Shown here: positions 17,504 through 26,872 of the stretch, one piece after another | Layout of the letters: each line of letters opens with the position of its first letter | Position numbering within the stretch: the first letter of the stretch is position 1 | Assembly (NCBI RefSeq): GCF_014529945.1 | Contig: NZ_JACVFB010000003.1 | Span: 1,357,366-1,421,365, forward strand | Reading direction: 5' to 3' | Source of the DNA: Chitinophaga varians | GTDB taxonomy: Bacteria; Bacteroidota; Bacteroidia; Chitinophagales; Chitinophagaceae | DNA: 64,000 nucleotides | The notes under the pieces: model-generated | What the model saw: only the letters and a program-made list of their open reading frames with translations | Database searches by the model: none | Told to the model about the DNA's origin: nothing | Translations under genes and position numbers: made by a program

Positions 17504-20119
17504 TTATTTGTTGTTCAAGGCTTGTTGCATACGAATGATCAGATCATTGTAGTGATCAGCGGTAGCACGGTCGCTGCTGTTTTTACGGCTATTGAGCAGT
17601 TGCAGCAGACGCACCATCTCTCCCCTTTTGGCACTAACGGCATCAGATACACGATGGATAGAGAAGTACTGCAGGTTACGGGAGGCGCGCTCAGCCTCCT
17701 TTTGCTGTGGCTGCAACGCAAAAGAGCAGAAGGAGTGCGTATCCACCGGCATAAATTCTTCCTGTAGCTTTTTGGCGTCCGGACGGGCAACGGACTTATC
17801 GATGCTCACGATCAGGGCATCTACAAAACCTTTCTGGCTGTTGCGTTCGAAGATGTCCAGCGACTGGCCTTTGATGGTTTTGGCAAACATGCCGTTGTGC
17901 ATGTCATGCATCAGGTCTGCTACGGTATAGGCAGCCGGGCCGTTAGCCGCTTCGTTCTCCATCATACGGGACAGGCGCTCATCCCGCAGCAGGTCGTAGA
18001 AGAAATAGGACTGTAACCCTTTCGCATATACGAGGGCGCCATATTCCATATTCCCGATGGGACTTTCTTTGATCGGATAACTCTTAGCGTAGATTTCATT
18101 TTTAAACAGCCATGCCGGTGTATTAAACACCTCCTCCAGTAAGTATTTCACGGCTTCCTGCTGTTTCTTTTTAGGCACATGCACGTAGCTGTTCTGTTGC
18201 TGACCGAATACGGTAGGCGTAACGTAGATACCTCCTACATTGGCCATCACATGGTAGCCGTATTGGTTCCACTGGCCGATAGCAGCGTTGAGCATTTTAC
18301 CGGCTTCATCGTAGGTCTGGCCTTCTTCGCGGGTCCAGCTGAGGATTTGCGGCACAATGCGTTTCAGGTTCTGCAAGCCGTAGCGACTGGCTTTCACCGC
18401 GTCGTTGCCGAGGTCTTCTATCTGGGCACGGGGATCAATGGCATCGCGGATATCCTGTTGTTCGCCGAAAGCGTAGAGTGGATCATTTTCGTGTGCGCGC
18501 AACTGTTTGTTCAGTTCCGGCAGTTCTTCGTGAGGATTTTTACCGGTATAACGGTAAGCCCATCCGATGGCGAATTTATCATACACGCCGATGGCAGGCG
18601 TAATTTGTTTTACATTATCACCAGGCTGCGCTACGTAGTTAAAACGGGCGTAGTCCATGATGGAAGGTGCTGTACCACCCATGCGGGCAGTGAATTCCGG
18701 AGAGCGCAGGGAGTCTACATCGAAAGCAAAAGAACTGCCCATGTTGTGTTGCAGACCTAAAGTATGCCCTACTTCATGGCTGGATACAAAGCGGATAGCA
18801 TGCCCCATCAGCGAATCACTGAAGTGGTTGCCACGGGCGCGCGGATCGATGGCGCCGGTTTGAATGCGGATCCAGGAATGGAGGGTGCTCATCACGTTAT
18901 GCCACCAGATAATGTCTGATTCGAGGATTTCGCCGGAGCGGGGATCTATCACAGAAGGCCCCATGGCGTTGGCTTTGGCGGAAGCCGCGTACGTCACTAC
19001 AGAGTAGCGAACATCGTCTCCGTCAAAGTCAGGATCATTGACAGGTGCGTCTTTAGCGATGATGGCATTTTTAAACCCTGCAGCTTCGAAAGCTTTCTGC
19101 CAGTCTTCGATACCGGCTTTGATGTACGGGCGCCACTGGGCTGGTGTACTGGGATCAATATAGTATACGATAGGTTTCTTTGGTTCTACCAGTTCACCGT
19201 TCATATACCGCTGCATATCTTCCGGCTTAGGTTCCAGTCGCCAGCGGGTGATCAGCTCTCTTTGTTCCAGTTTGTGCTGTGCATCGCTGAAATACCAGCG
19301 GGGCGTGGTAAAGAGGCCTACTCTCCTGTCGGCGAAACGCGCCTTCATAGGCTGTTCGCTGAGCAGTACCAGATTGGTAGTGGTTTCGAGGGATATTTCC
19401 ACGCCGGTGATTTTAGCGGTCAATTCCGATTTGGCCACGATGTTATCCTGGAAAGATTTGATACCACGGATGCGGGACAGGTCCTTAATAGGAGAACCCG
19501 GCAGGCCGAGTGATTCAAAAACGTTGTTGATGCTGCTGGCGGAGCCGTCAAACAGTTTGGAGACATTCACCACAAAAGCGGTGGTGTCTTTATTATAAGC
19601 TTCTATCTTAAACTGATCGATCAGCGACGGGATGAAGTTGTCGGCCACCGACTGCGCAATAGCGTTGCTGGCGGGCACTTCGAGGAAAGGATTCTGCTTG
19701 CGCAGGAAAATTTTATTCAGCAGGGTATCTCTTTCAAAAGTGATGACCATATTGGCATAGTTCATCCCTTTGTTGACACCTGCTTCATTCAACTGCTCCG
19801 GCACTTTGGACAGTTTGTTCACTACCAGTATCTGGCGGCCGGCCAGTTTCAGGGGGATTTCAAAGTAATAGTCTGTCTTTACCCGGTGTACCTTAAAGAG
19901 ACCGTCCACGGTAACGGCATCGGCTGTAATCACTTCCTTGTAAGGTTTCAGACCTTTAGTATCGGGTTTCTTTTTGGCGGTCGTGTCAGCAACAACGGCA
20001 GGCGTTTTTTTGCCGAAAAGCCAGCTACGTTTCTTTTTCGATTGCGCCATTACATCAACGGATGTAAAGAGGGCTACGCATGGCAGTAGCCATAACAGTT
20101 TCCTGTAGTTAGCGTGCAT
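17504..20119 (-). CDS. Secreted zinc-dependent metalloprotease (DUF5117/DUF5118 type)
   Basis: The 871-residue protein has a signal peptide (about 1-25, ending MAQ), then a basic Lys-rich linker. A long N-terminal beta-rich region follows (GRQILVVNKLSKV, RDTLLNKIFLR), with the catalytic motif HEVGHTLGLQH at residues 448-458 and an SIMDYARFNYVAQPGD downstream. This is the extended HExxHxxGxxH zinc signature of metzincin-like enzymes. It is homologous along its length to the gene at 59260-61812 (shared VEPKKPIVYYIDP and IMDYARFNYVAQPGD). It heads the operon with SusC and SusD, so it probably cuts an external protein and the pair imports the product (inference). Confidence 0.9.
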   Translation of the reverse strand: MHANYRKLLWLLPCVALFTSVDVMAQSKKKRSWLFGKKTPAVVADTTAKKKPDTKGLKPYKEVITADAVTVDGLFKVHRVKTDYYFEIPLKLAGRQILVVNKLSKVPEQLNEAGVNKGMNYANMVITFERDTLLNKIFLRKQNPFLEVPASNAIAQSVADNFIPSLIDQFKIEAYNKDTTAFVVNVSKLFDGSASSINNVFESLGLPGSPIKDLSRIRGIKSFQDNIVAKSELTAKITGVEISLETTTNLVLLSEQPMKARFADRRVGLFTTPRWYFSDAQHKLEQRELITRWRLEPKPEDMQRYMNGELVEPKKPIVYYIDPSTPAQWRPYIKAGIEDWQKAFEAAGFKNAIIAKDAPVNDPDFDGDDVRYSVVTYAASAKANAMGPSVIDPRSGEILESDIIWWHNVMSTLHSWIRIQTGAIDPRARGNHFSDSLMGHAIRFVSSHEVGHTLGLQHNMGSSFAFDVDSLRSPEFTARMGGTAPSIMDYARFNYVAQPGDNVKQITPAIGVYDKFAIGWAYRYTGKNPHEELPELNKQLRAHENDPLYAFGEQQDIRDAIDPRAQIEDLGNDAVKASRYGLQNLKRIVPQILSWTREEGQTYDEAGKMLNAAIGQWNQYGYHVMANVGGIYVTPTVFGQQQNSYVHVPKKKQQEAVKYLLEEVFNTPAWLFKNEIYAKSYPIKESPIGNMEYGALVYAKGLQSYFFYDLLRDERLSRMMENEAANGPAAYTVADLMHDMHNGMFAKTIKGQSLDIFERNSQKGFVDALIVSIDKSVARPDAKKLQEEFMPVDTHSFCSFALQPQQKEAERASRNLQYFSIHRVSDAVSAKRGEMVRLLQLLNSRKNSSDRATADHYNDLIIRMQQALNNK

Positions 20120-20491
20120 AGATAGGAGTTGTTAAGATTGTACAGACAATACTTCAGGGAACAACGATCCGGCCCGCTGGCACAGGTACAACTGAGGTGA
20201 TGAAATGCCACAGCAACGCCCAGCGAGGGCCGGGCTACAAAGGACGAATAACAGACTTGCTACAAGTATTCGGTGCTAATTCTTTTCAGTGGGCACAGGC
20301 AATCTCTTACAAGCAAAATGGTTTCCAGGTTAACATTTTTTTAACCTTGAGGGCGCAAAATTATTGAAAAGTATGCTTGAAACCGTTTTTTGCTGGATAA
20401 CTTTTAATACGCGCGCGGGAAAATGACAGGAAAACGAGCCCGGACGGGCATCGCCGTTCATAACATTTTTTTAAAGCTTATGGAAGATGCG
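20120..20491. other. Non-coding gap, probable promoter region of the metalloprotease operon
   Basis: No gene is supported in these 372 bp. The left part is G+C-rich and the right part is A+T-rich. One exact -7 box on the minus strand is at 20356-20363, which would leave a leader of about 230 nt before the metalloprotease start. No terminator-like hairpin was seen between 20119 and the next gene. Confidence 0.5.
20356..20363 (-). promoter_or_regulatory. Candidate -7 box for the metalloprotease-SusC-SusD operon
   Basis: On the minus strand this reads TAATTTTG, matching TAnnTTTG. It is the only exact match between the operon start and the next gene upstream. The long leader and lack of a -33 element keep confidence low. 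Confidence 0.3.
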
Positions 20492-21070
20492 TTAGTCTCT
20501 TTTATAAATATCATATTTCACCAGCGGCACCTTCCCAAAATCCTTAACAGTACGCACTTTGGTGGTCACACTATCGGGCATGGACGCATGAAAACTATCA
20601 CCGCCGTCTTTATACAAGTACCAGTTCTTGTCTTCGGGAGCATATTTGAAAGTAATGATCCGTGTCCATCTCCAGGCACTACCGCCGTAATGCTCCACAG
20701 AGAAATAACCCTGTTTGATCGTCACTCCCTGAAAAGGATCTCCCATCATCCCACCACAGTCCACACAATACACCACATTGTCATTGCGGGCGGCCAGTTT
20801 ATAGGAATGGTCCGGTTGCCCCAGCAGCACCAGCAACGGCCGCTTCTCCGGATGTTCCACCACATCGGAGGTGGAGTCCTCTCCTTTTTTACGCAGGACC
20901 ATCACCATATCTGGCCAGGCATCGCGGTTCAGGTCACCGGTAGTAGTATCTAAAATCTCGTAGCCTTTGGGAATAAATGCTTTTAGAGATGTGGGCTGCT
21001 GGAAAGATACTATAGCGATCAATAAGGGAGCAACCATCCATAGTTTACAGAAAAGGGGAAAACGGTTCAT
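20492..21070 (-). CDS. Exported protein of unknown function with an FG-GAP-like motif
   Basis: The 192-residue protein has a hydrophobic N-terminus (WMVAPLLIAIVSF) that is probably a signal peptide. The mature part begins with KGYEILDTTTGDLNRDAWPDMVMVLRK. The GDLNRDxxPDMV stretch looks like a single FG-GAP/VCBS calcium-loop repeat. The rest is mixed beta sheet, with paired cysteines in VYCVDCGGMMGD that could form a disulphide or bind metal, and many aromatic residues. I do not recognise a characterised family. It is monocistronic by layout, and the small lipoprotein gene at 21232 is divergent from it. Confidence 0.7.
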   Translation of the reverse strand: MNRFPLFCKLWMVAPLLIAIVSFQQPTSLKAFIPKGYEILDTTTGDLNRDAWPDMVMVLRKKGEDSTSDVVEHPEKRPLLVLLGQPDHSYKLAARNDNVVYCVDCGGMMGDPFQGVTIKQGYFSVEHYGGSAWRWTRIITFKYAPEDKNWYLYKDGGDSFHASMPDSVTTKVRTVKDFGKVPLVKYDIYKRD

Positions 21071-21156
21071 GAAAGGGTGATTTTAATACCTCACTGGCAG
21101 GGTTATATGAATTTTAATAGCATAAATATGCGACTCTCCCGGCTATCCGGACGTTC

Positions 21157-21164
21157 TAATTTTG
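21157..21164 (+). promoter_or_regulatory. Candidate -7 box for the small lipoprotein gene
   Basis: TAATTTTG matches TAnnTTTG exactly. It lies 67 nt before the ATG at 21232 and points in the right direction. Confidence 0.4.
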
Positions 21165-21231
21165 CGGCTGTTATCGACATGCAACTGTTACACAATACCC
21201 CAACAAAACGAATCAAGTCAAACCCAAAATT

Positions 21232-21456
21232 ATGAAATTAAGTTCATTACTATTATTGGTCTTACCGGCAGCCTCCTGCAAACAGGAAAATGCCGGCCAT
21301 TCTGCCACACAGGCTTCGGAAGCAGCCCAATGGGACTGTACCCTGCCTGTGGGCATATCTAAAACCATCAGCCCGGAAGACAATGCTTCCCGGTCTGGCA
21401 ATCATTTGCTGGTGACCGTCCCCGAAAGGGCGGTCACTTTCAGGAGCGGCTGGTGA
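21232..21456 (+). CDS. Small putative lipoprotein, possibly truncated
   Basis: The 74-residue frame begins with a short lipoprotein-like signal (MKLSSLLLLVLPAAS, Cys at residue 16) followed by KQENAGH. The mature part has no recognised domain. It is short, has one further cysteine (WDC) and ends abruptly, so it may be the remains of a longer protein. In its favour as a real gene are a -7 box upstream at 21157 and a good terminator downstream at 21518, which together frame a transcription unit of the right size. I do not assign a function. Confidence 0.45.
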   Translation: MKLSSLLLLVLPAASCKQENAGHSATQASEAAQWDCTLPVGISKTISPEDNASRSGNHLLVTVPERAVTFRSGW

Positions 21457-21517
21457 CATGTGCACCTACCGGCTATTTCAGGTTAAAAAAAACAATAACT
21501 ATCCTATACCCTTTCCC

Positions 21518-21549
21518 AAAAAGAGGTCCGCAAAAACGGATCTCTTTTT
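21518..21549 (+). terminator. Rho-independent terminator after the small lipoprotein
   Basis: AAAAAGAGGTCCG pairs with CGGATCTCTTTTT across a CAAAAA loop, with one G-U pair, and ends in five T. It lies about 60 bp past the stop at 21456. Confidence 0.75.
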
Positions 21550-21689
21550 GTTATTTGTCCGGATACATTTCTGTTCATCTTTATATTATCTTAGCCATCA
21601 TAAACCCGTCACCTATAGTTCAGTACCCCAGCCCTTCCCCAAAAAGTTGCGGTCCGGGAACTGCCCGCAGCGGAGAAATGAAATGCCAC

Positions 21690-24600
21690 ATGAAACAGAA
21701 ATTTATTTATCAGGACGAAAAGTCACACAAGTTCTGGGACATTGAAACCAATGGACCGGAGCTCACCATTACCTTTGGAAAAGCCGGCACACAAGGCCAG
21801 ACACAAATCAAAAATTTTGCTACGGAAGAGGAATGCCGGAAAGCCGCGGATAAACTCATCGCGGAAAAAACGAAAAAAGGATACCAGCCCATAGCAGAAA
21901 AAGCGCCACTGCCGGTAGATGAAAAAGCGTCTCTGCCTATAGAAGAAAAAAACCAGCAAAGCGGCTTTACCCTGCCAGCCGCCTTATACGACGACCTCCT
22001 GGCGATGGCTACCTATCTGGAAGCCGAATGGCCGGAAAACGTGCAGGCATTACACCCTGTGTCCGAAGAAAATATCCGTGCAATGGAAATCGCTTCAGGC
22101 CTGCTTTTCCCACCTCCCTTTACAAGTTACTGGCGCAAAAAAGGATATTTCCTCTTTGAAAAAGATGAATTCGTCTGTGCTGTATATGCTTATAACGATA
22201 CGGCCGAAAATGCCAACACGTTATACAATATGTTAGAGATGTTCATGAGATTCTACGGATGTCAAAGCGAGTGGCTTGGCCAGGAAAAAACGCTCCTGTC
22301 TCACTGTTGGATGCTCGGCATGATCATGGATGACGAAAAAAAATGGTTCTTCTTCGTTGATCCATTGGGAGAGGTACACCGCGTATATATCGAGCCGTCT
22401 TTCGCAGACGTGGACGACGAGTTGCTGACCACAGCTTTTGCGCCGCTGATCGCGGAGAAAAACTTTTTCCAGCTACCTGCGCAAGAAGCAGTCGTTGAAA
22501 CGGAAGAGAAGGTGGCGGATGAAAAAGATGAAGATGCAGAAACCCGCGCGTTCATCGCCCAACACCGGCTGGAACAACTCTCTTACGAGGAGGTACTGGA
22601 CAGGCTGGGTATAACATCACTGTTTGACTACTGGGACAACGACGACTATGATCCTGCTGATACCAGGTGGGCCACAGAGAATTATGAAACGGAACACGAA
22701 TATTTCGAGGACAGCTCCCCCATCTATTTCTGTGACGGGGACCTTGTCATAGACGGCGACCTGAGACTGCCCAACAGTTATCTGGGCCTCTTCGTGGTAA
22801 AAGGCAATATGACCATTCGCGGCCAGGTACCCTCCTCCACACCTTACTATGTGACAGGCGACAGCACCATAGATTTCCTCTACCTGGACGCGTTCCAGAA
22901 AACCTGCGGCACTGAAAACGTACGCTACATCGCCCTCGCCCATGGTGAGGATGATGAGGTAGTACACACCATGCCTCATCGGAAAATAAACGCTCCTTAC
23001 TTCTTCTCCTGGTTTTATAACCTCCGCTGTTTTGACTTTGCGCCACAAACGCTGATCACGGCCATGTACAATGAAGACGACCTTTCGGCTTACAATACCC
23101 ATAATGCGCTACTGGCCTGGCATGAATATGCCTATGCCTTCCGGCCTGAGTTTTACAGCTCCATCAGCGAGAACTGGCACGACAACATGGGTATCTCTTA
23201 TCGTCGGATGTATGAGGCACTGTTGGACAAACAACCCGTACTACAGGAGGGCGTAACGCCCAAAGGCATACAGCTGGTCCGCCAGGGCATCAGCCTGAAA
23301 GGACAGGATGATTTCGCCGGCGCCTATCAGTGCTTCAGAGAAGCCATTGCCGTATCTCCGGGTTACTATTGGGCGTACCACCAGGCCGGTGATGTGCTCT
23401 ATAGCCAGCAAGCCTATACACAGGCGATGGAACGCTTTGCCCAAGGTATTCCGTACACCCCGGAAAAAGTGGCGTACGAATTCACCTGTATGCAGGAAGC
23501 TGCTTTTTGCGCTGTGATAACCGGCGCCGACGACAAAGCCCTGCAATGGGCGGAAATGGCCGTACAGAAGTCGTCTTCAGCACACTTCTCCCTACGCATT
23601 ATAGGAGAAGTGTTGATTCGCCGGCAACAATGGGCCGAAGCAAAAGACCATCTTGAAAGGTCTATTGCCATCAAAAGCATTTTTACCAACAACTGGTTGT
23701 TGGGTTTAATATATCACCTTCAGGGAGATGAACAACAGGCCGACAAGTATTACCAGGCTGCCTACGACAAAAATCAGAAGGCCCGTCCTTATACCGAACA
23801 CACGGACCTCTCTTACATTTACGGAAAACCGGTTACTGTCAACTGGGATACCACCAAACCTGCCGCTGCTGTGAAAGACCAGGCTTACTGGGAACAGTTT
23901 TTTGCAGATGCGATACAGCAATATGGCCCGGACCTGTACAAAAGGACCGGACAGTTCCCGTCACAGTGGCTTTCCAATAAGATCGCCACGATACCGGAAC
24001 AGTACCGCAACGGCAGCATGCTGCAAACCCTGATGCAACACCAGCATCTGGGTGAATATGACGTGGAGGGTAATATACTACAGCTCTTCAAAGCAGCACT
24101 GATGACGCCGGAAATAGCGCTGCTGGCCGTCAACCGGGAAGACGCCTGTCATTACCAGTACATTCCTCCGGCTTTACTCACAGAAGCCATATTTAAGGCG
24201 CATCCGCAAGGAATAGACCTCTCCTATGTGCCGGAAGAAAAAAGGACCTATGACAGCTGTTTCCTTGCCGTAAGCCAGAATCAATACAACTATTCATCAG
24301 TACCGGCCATCTTCCGCGATGAGCGCATGAACATCGCGCTGATCGCCGGTGGCGTACTGGGGAATTCATCCGGCAAAGTATTACCATCGAAATATTATAC
24401 CAGCGAGTATATTCAGCAAGCCATTGATCTGGGGATGCATGTGATAGAACGTATACCAACCCGATATGTGGATAAAGCCCTATACGACTATGCCACTGCC
24501 AAATACGGGCAACAGCCGGAATGGTCTTTTATAGTGGAGCAGTACGACCGTCAGCGCTGGCGCTATGGCTCCCGGCACGATATTCAGCACCTCAGCAAAT

Positions 24601-26114
24601 TGATCCTGAAACATGGTATGGACATTTTCCTGCATATCCGTCAGGAAGCTATCCACCAGCAAAGCTATCAGTATATCAAAAAACATCTTGGTGATCAGCC
24701 CGGCTTTAAGGAAAAAGTAAAACAATACGGCTGGGAATCACGGATCAACGTTGTTTTTGAGAAAGCGGAAGAATTCGACTACGATACTTTCGGTAAGGTG
24801 TGGGCATGCTTCTGGGATGAGGATTTCATCATCGGCGCGCTCACAGCCCACGAGCCGAATGCCAGCGAACGTATCTATGACGTGCCACCACAGTACCTCA
24901 CGCAGAAAATCTGCGACATCGCTGTTAAACGCAATTCCTACGATTTTCAGTTTGTACCGAAACAATTTGTGACGCAGGCCATGTGTGAAATAGCCTGTTC
25001 GCTGGACTATGGCGCTGCGCTCGAATATGTGCCGCTGGCCATGCGTACGGAAAAAGTATGCAGCCTGGCACTTGGCCGCGATGCGGAAAACATCCGCTTC
25101 ATGCCGCTGGCGCTACGCACCGAACAGCGCTGCCTGCAGGTGGTCCTGAGCAACAGCTCCTATCTCAAATTTGTCCCATATGAGCATTATACAGCCGTCT
25201 TCAACACCTTGCTCCAAAAACATACCGCACGTCTTTATGAAGATATGATACTGGTGAACCTGGGCCTTGGCCTGGTCCATCAGCAACAATATGCCGAGGC
25301 TCGCACGCGACTGCTGGCAGTGGAAAAATCGGCGGAAGTGCACGATCACTATACACATCAGGCATTATACTATACCGGCTGGAGTTATCATCTGGAAGGC
25401 GACAGCAAACAGGCCGCTGAATACTGGCGCCAGGCGCAGGACGTAGCCAAAACACGGAAGATAGAAAAAGAATACTGGCTGACATTCCCCTATGACAACT
25501 TCCAACTGCCACCGGTGGGCGATGTGTATGATTTCAGCCGGGATGAATTTGGCCACAACATGCGCGAAGCCGGCTTGCTGATAGAGAGCAACAACTACCC
25601 ACTGGCACTGGCCCTGCTGGCACAGGCAGAAAAGCAGCTACAGGACGCACAATGCACAGAAATGTGGCTATGGGCACAGGTATGGGACCATCAGCGATAT
25701 GCGCTTTATGAAGCAGGTCAACAGGAAGCATCCCTGGAGGTATGCCGGAAAATCATTGCCGGGCTGGGCAGCCTCTCGCTCTGGGATTACCTGGAAGAAT
25801 ATACGCCTGTGCGCGCGGCCCTACGCAACGCACATAACAGCCTGGCATACCGTTGCTACGAAACCGCGCAGGACCTGTCACAGGTAAAAGAAGGGTTGCA
25901 GCATATCAAAATTACCATGAAAACCATCTCTCCGATTGAAGACAAAAATGCCCTGAACCCATTCTACGAAACACAGACGCTGCTGTGGCACAAAGCCATG
26001 CAGTTTGATGCTGCCTACCAGAAAGACTTTCAGAAAGGCATGGAAAAAATTGATAAGATGAAGTTGAAAGAAAAAGGATTTCTCAGTGAAGATTTCATGG
26101 AAAAAATAAATTAA
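21690..26114 (+). CDS. WGR-domain / SUKH-like / TPR mosaic protein
   Basis: The 1474-residue protein begins with a WGR domain (residues 1-70; KFWDIETNGPELTITFGKAG), a module found in MolR-type and PARP-associated proteins. Residues about 120-265 look SUKH/SMI1-like (IASGLLFPPPFTSYW). Residues about 345-385 form a short bactofilin-like beta run (DGDLVIDGDLRLPN, VVKGNMTIRG). TPRs lie at about 520-695. From about 780 to 1160 there are repeated units with F/Y-V-P-xx motifs (YVPLAMRTEKVC, FMPLALRTEQRC) that resemble DUF4116, then more TPRs to the end. ATG 21690 is chosen because WGR starts there; ATG 21678 in the same frame is possible. There is no signal peptide. The role is unknown. Confidence 0.85.
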   Translation: MKQKFIYQDEKSHKFWDIETNGPELTITFGKAGTQGQTQIKNFATEEECRKAADKLIAEKTKKGYQPIAEKAPLPVDEKASLPIEEKNQQSGFTLPAALYDDLLAMATYLEAEWPENVQALHPVSEENIRAMEIASGLLFPPPFTSYWRKKGYFLFEKDEFVCAVYAYNDTAENANTLYNMLEMFMRFYGCQSEWLGQEKTLLSHCWMLGMIMDDEKKWFFFVDPLGEVHRVYIEPSFADVDDELLTTAFAPLIAEKNFFQLPAQEAVVETEEKVADEKDEDAETRAFIAQHRLEQLSYEEVLDRLGITSLFDYWDNDDYDPADTRWATENYETEHEYFEDSSPIYFCDGDLVIDGDLRLPNSYLGLFVVKGNMTIRGQVPSSTPYYVTGDSTIDFLYLDAFQKTCGTENVRYIALAHGEDDEVVHTMPHRKINAPYFFSWFYNLRCFDFAPQTLITAMYNEDDLSAYNTHNALLAWHEYAYAFRPEFYSSISENWHDNMGISYRRMYEALLDKQPVLQEGVTPKGIQLVRQGISLKGQDDFAGAYQCFREAIAVSPGYYWAYHQAGDVLYSQQAYTQAMERFAQGIPYTPEKVAYEFTCMQEAAFCAVITGADDKALQWAEMAVQKSSSAHFSLRIIGEVLIRRQQWAEAKDHLERSIAIKSIFTNNWLLGLIYHLQGDEQQADKYYQAAYDKNQKARPYTEHTDLSYIYGKPVTVNWDTTKPAAAVKDQAYWEQFFADAIQQYGPDLYKRTGQFPSQWLSNKIATIPEQYRNGSMLQTLMQHQHLGEYDVEGNILQLFKAALMTPEIALLAVNREDACHYQYIPPALLTEAIFKAHPQGIDLSYVPEEKRTYDSCFLAVSQNQYNYSSVPAIFRDERMNIALIAGGVLGNSSGKVLPSKYYTSEYIQQAIDLGMHVIERIPTRYVDKALYDYATAKYGQQPEWSFIVEQYDRQRWRYGSRHDIQHLSKLILKHGMDIFLHIRQEAIHQQSYQYIKKHLGDQPGFKEKVKQYGWESRINVVFEKAEEFDYDTFGKVWACFWDEDFIIGALTAHEPNASERIYDVPPQYLTQKICDIAVKRNSYDFQFVPKQFVTQAMCEIACSLDYGAALEYVPLAMRTEKVCSLALGRDAENIRFMPLALRTEQRCLQVVLSNSSYLKFVPYEHYTAVFNTLLQKHTARLYEDMILVNLGLGLVHQQQYAEARTRLLAVEKSAEVHDHYTHQALYYTGWSYHLEGDSKQAAEYWRQAQDVAKTRKIEKEYWLTFPYDNFQLPPVGDVYDFSRDEFGHNMREAGLLIESNNYPLALALLAQAEKQLQDAQCTEMWLWAQVWDHQRYALYEAGQQEASLEVCRKIIAGLGSLSLWDYLEEYTPVRAALRNAHNSLAYRCYETAQDLSQVKEGLQHIKITMKTISPIEDKNALNPFYETQTLLWHKAMQFDAAYQKDFQKGMEKIDKMKLKEKGFLSEDFMEKIN

Positions 26115-26135
26115 ACATTATCAAAGAACAGGATT

Positions 26136-26167
26136 GAATGGCTTTTAGTGTATACTAAAAGCCATTC
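26136..26167. terminator. Perfect 14-bp inverted repeat after the WGR gene
   Basis: GAATGGCTTTTAGT and its exact complement ACTAAAAGCCATTC flank a 4-nt loop. The following sequence TTAATATT is only a weak U-tract. It most likely ends the WGR transcript before the sigma factor promoter at 26194. Confidence 0.7.
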
Positions 26168-26193
26168 TTAATATTCAGTTCACATCTGCTGTC

Positions 26194-26201
26194 TAAGTTT
26201 G
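26194..26201 (+). promoter_or_regulatory. Candidate -7 box for the sigma factor gene
   Basis: TAAGTTTG matches TAnnTTTG and lies 9 nt before ATG 26211. It overlaps the alternative TTG start at 26199, which supports ATG 26211 as the real start. Confidence 0.45.
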
Positions 26202-26210
26202 CTTCCGGAT

Positions 26211-26828
26211 ATGGAAAAGCTAACGGACCATCGGTTGTTATTACTGATTCAGCAGGGGAATCACACAGCTTTCACCACCTTTGTGAATCGCTACTGGGAG
26301 GAAATTTATACCTATACGAAATCGCGCATCAAACAGGGCGCTGACGCCCAGGATATTGTACAGGATATTTTCATCAGCTGCTGGAACAACCGTGCACACC
26401 TGCATACCGGTGAAAACGGGCGCCTCACCGCCTACCTCTATCAGGCCGCCCGGTATGCCATCATCGATTACCTTTCCAGACCAGGGGTGACTATTTACAA
26501 CGATATACTGCTGGAAGCTGCGGCTGACAGACAAATGGAAAACAACGCAGAAACGCAACTGTACCTGAAAGAACTGGAGCATCATATCCGGCAGGAAGTG
26601 GAACAACTGCCGGACCGTCTCAAAACACCCTACCTGCTTAGCCGGGAAGGCAACCTTAGCCTAAAAGACATTGCCCTGAAAATGTCACTTTCTGAACAGA
26701 CCGTCAAGAACAACATCACGCTGGCGCTACGTATCCTGCGTACACGCCTGCACGAAAATGAACATTATCTCGGTACCCTGCTTTTACTGGCCACTATTCC
26801 CTCTTATAACAACTTAATAATTCCGTAA
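26211..26828 (+). CDS. ECF-type RNA polymerase sigma factor (FecI-like)
   Basis: The 205-residue protein has region 2 near residues 20-90 (FVNRYWEEIYTYTKSRI, ADAQDIVQDIFISCW) and region 4 near 135-190 (LPDRLKTPYLLSREGNLSLKDIALKMS, SEQTVKNNITLALRILR). It is the typical Bacteroidota FecI-like sigma factor. It stands directly before a FecR anti-sigma gene and an STN-bearing SusC. It should direct transcription of that uptake locus when the outer-membrane receptor signals that substrate is bound (known for the family; inferred here). ATG 26211 is preferred to TTG 26199. Confidence 0.92.
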   Translation: MEKLTDHRLLLLIQQGNHTAFTTFVNRYWEEIYTYTKSRIKQGADAQDIVQDIFISCWNNRAHLHTGENGRLTAYLYQAARYAIIDYLSRPGVTIYNDILLEAAADRQMENNAETQLYLKELEHHIRQEVEQLPDRLKTPYLLSREGNLSLKDIALKMSLSEQTVKNNITLALRILRTRLHENEHYLGTLLLLATIPSYNNLIIP

Positions 26829-26872
26829 CACAATGAAGCGGTACTTATAGTCCTCCGGAGAGATTCTCTGGT

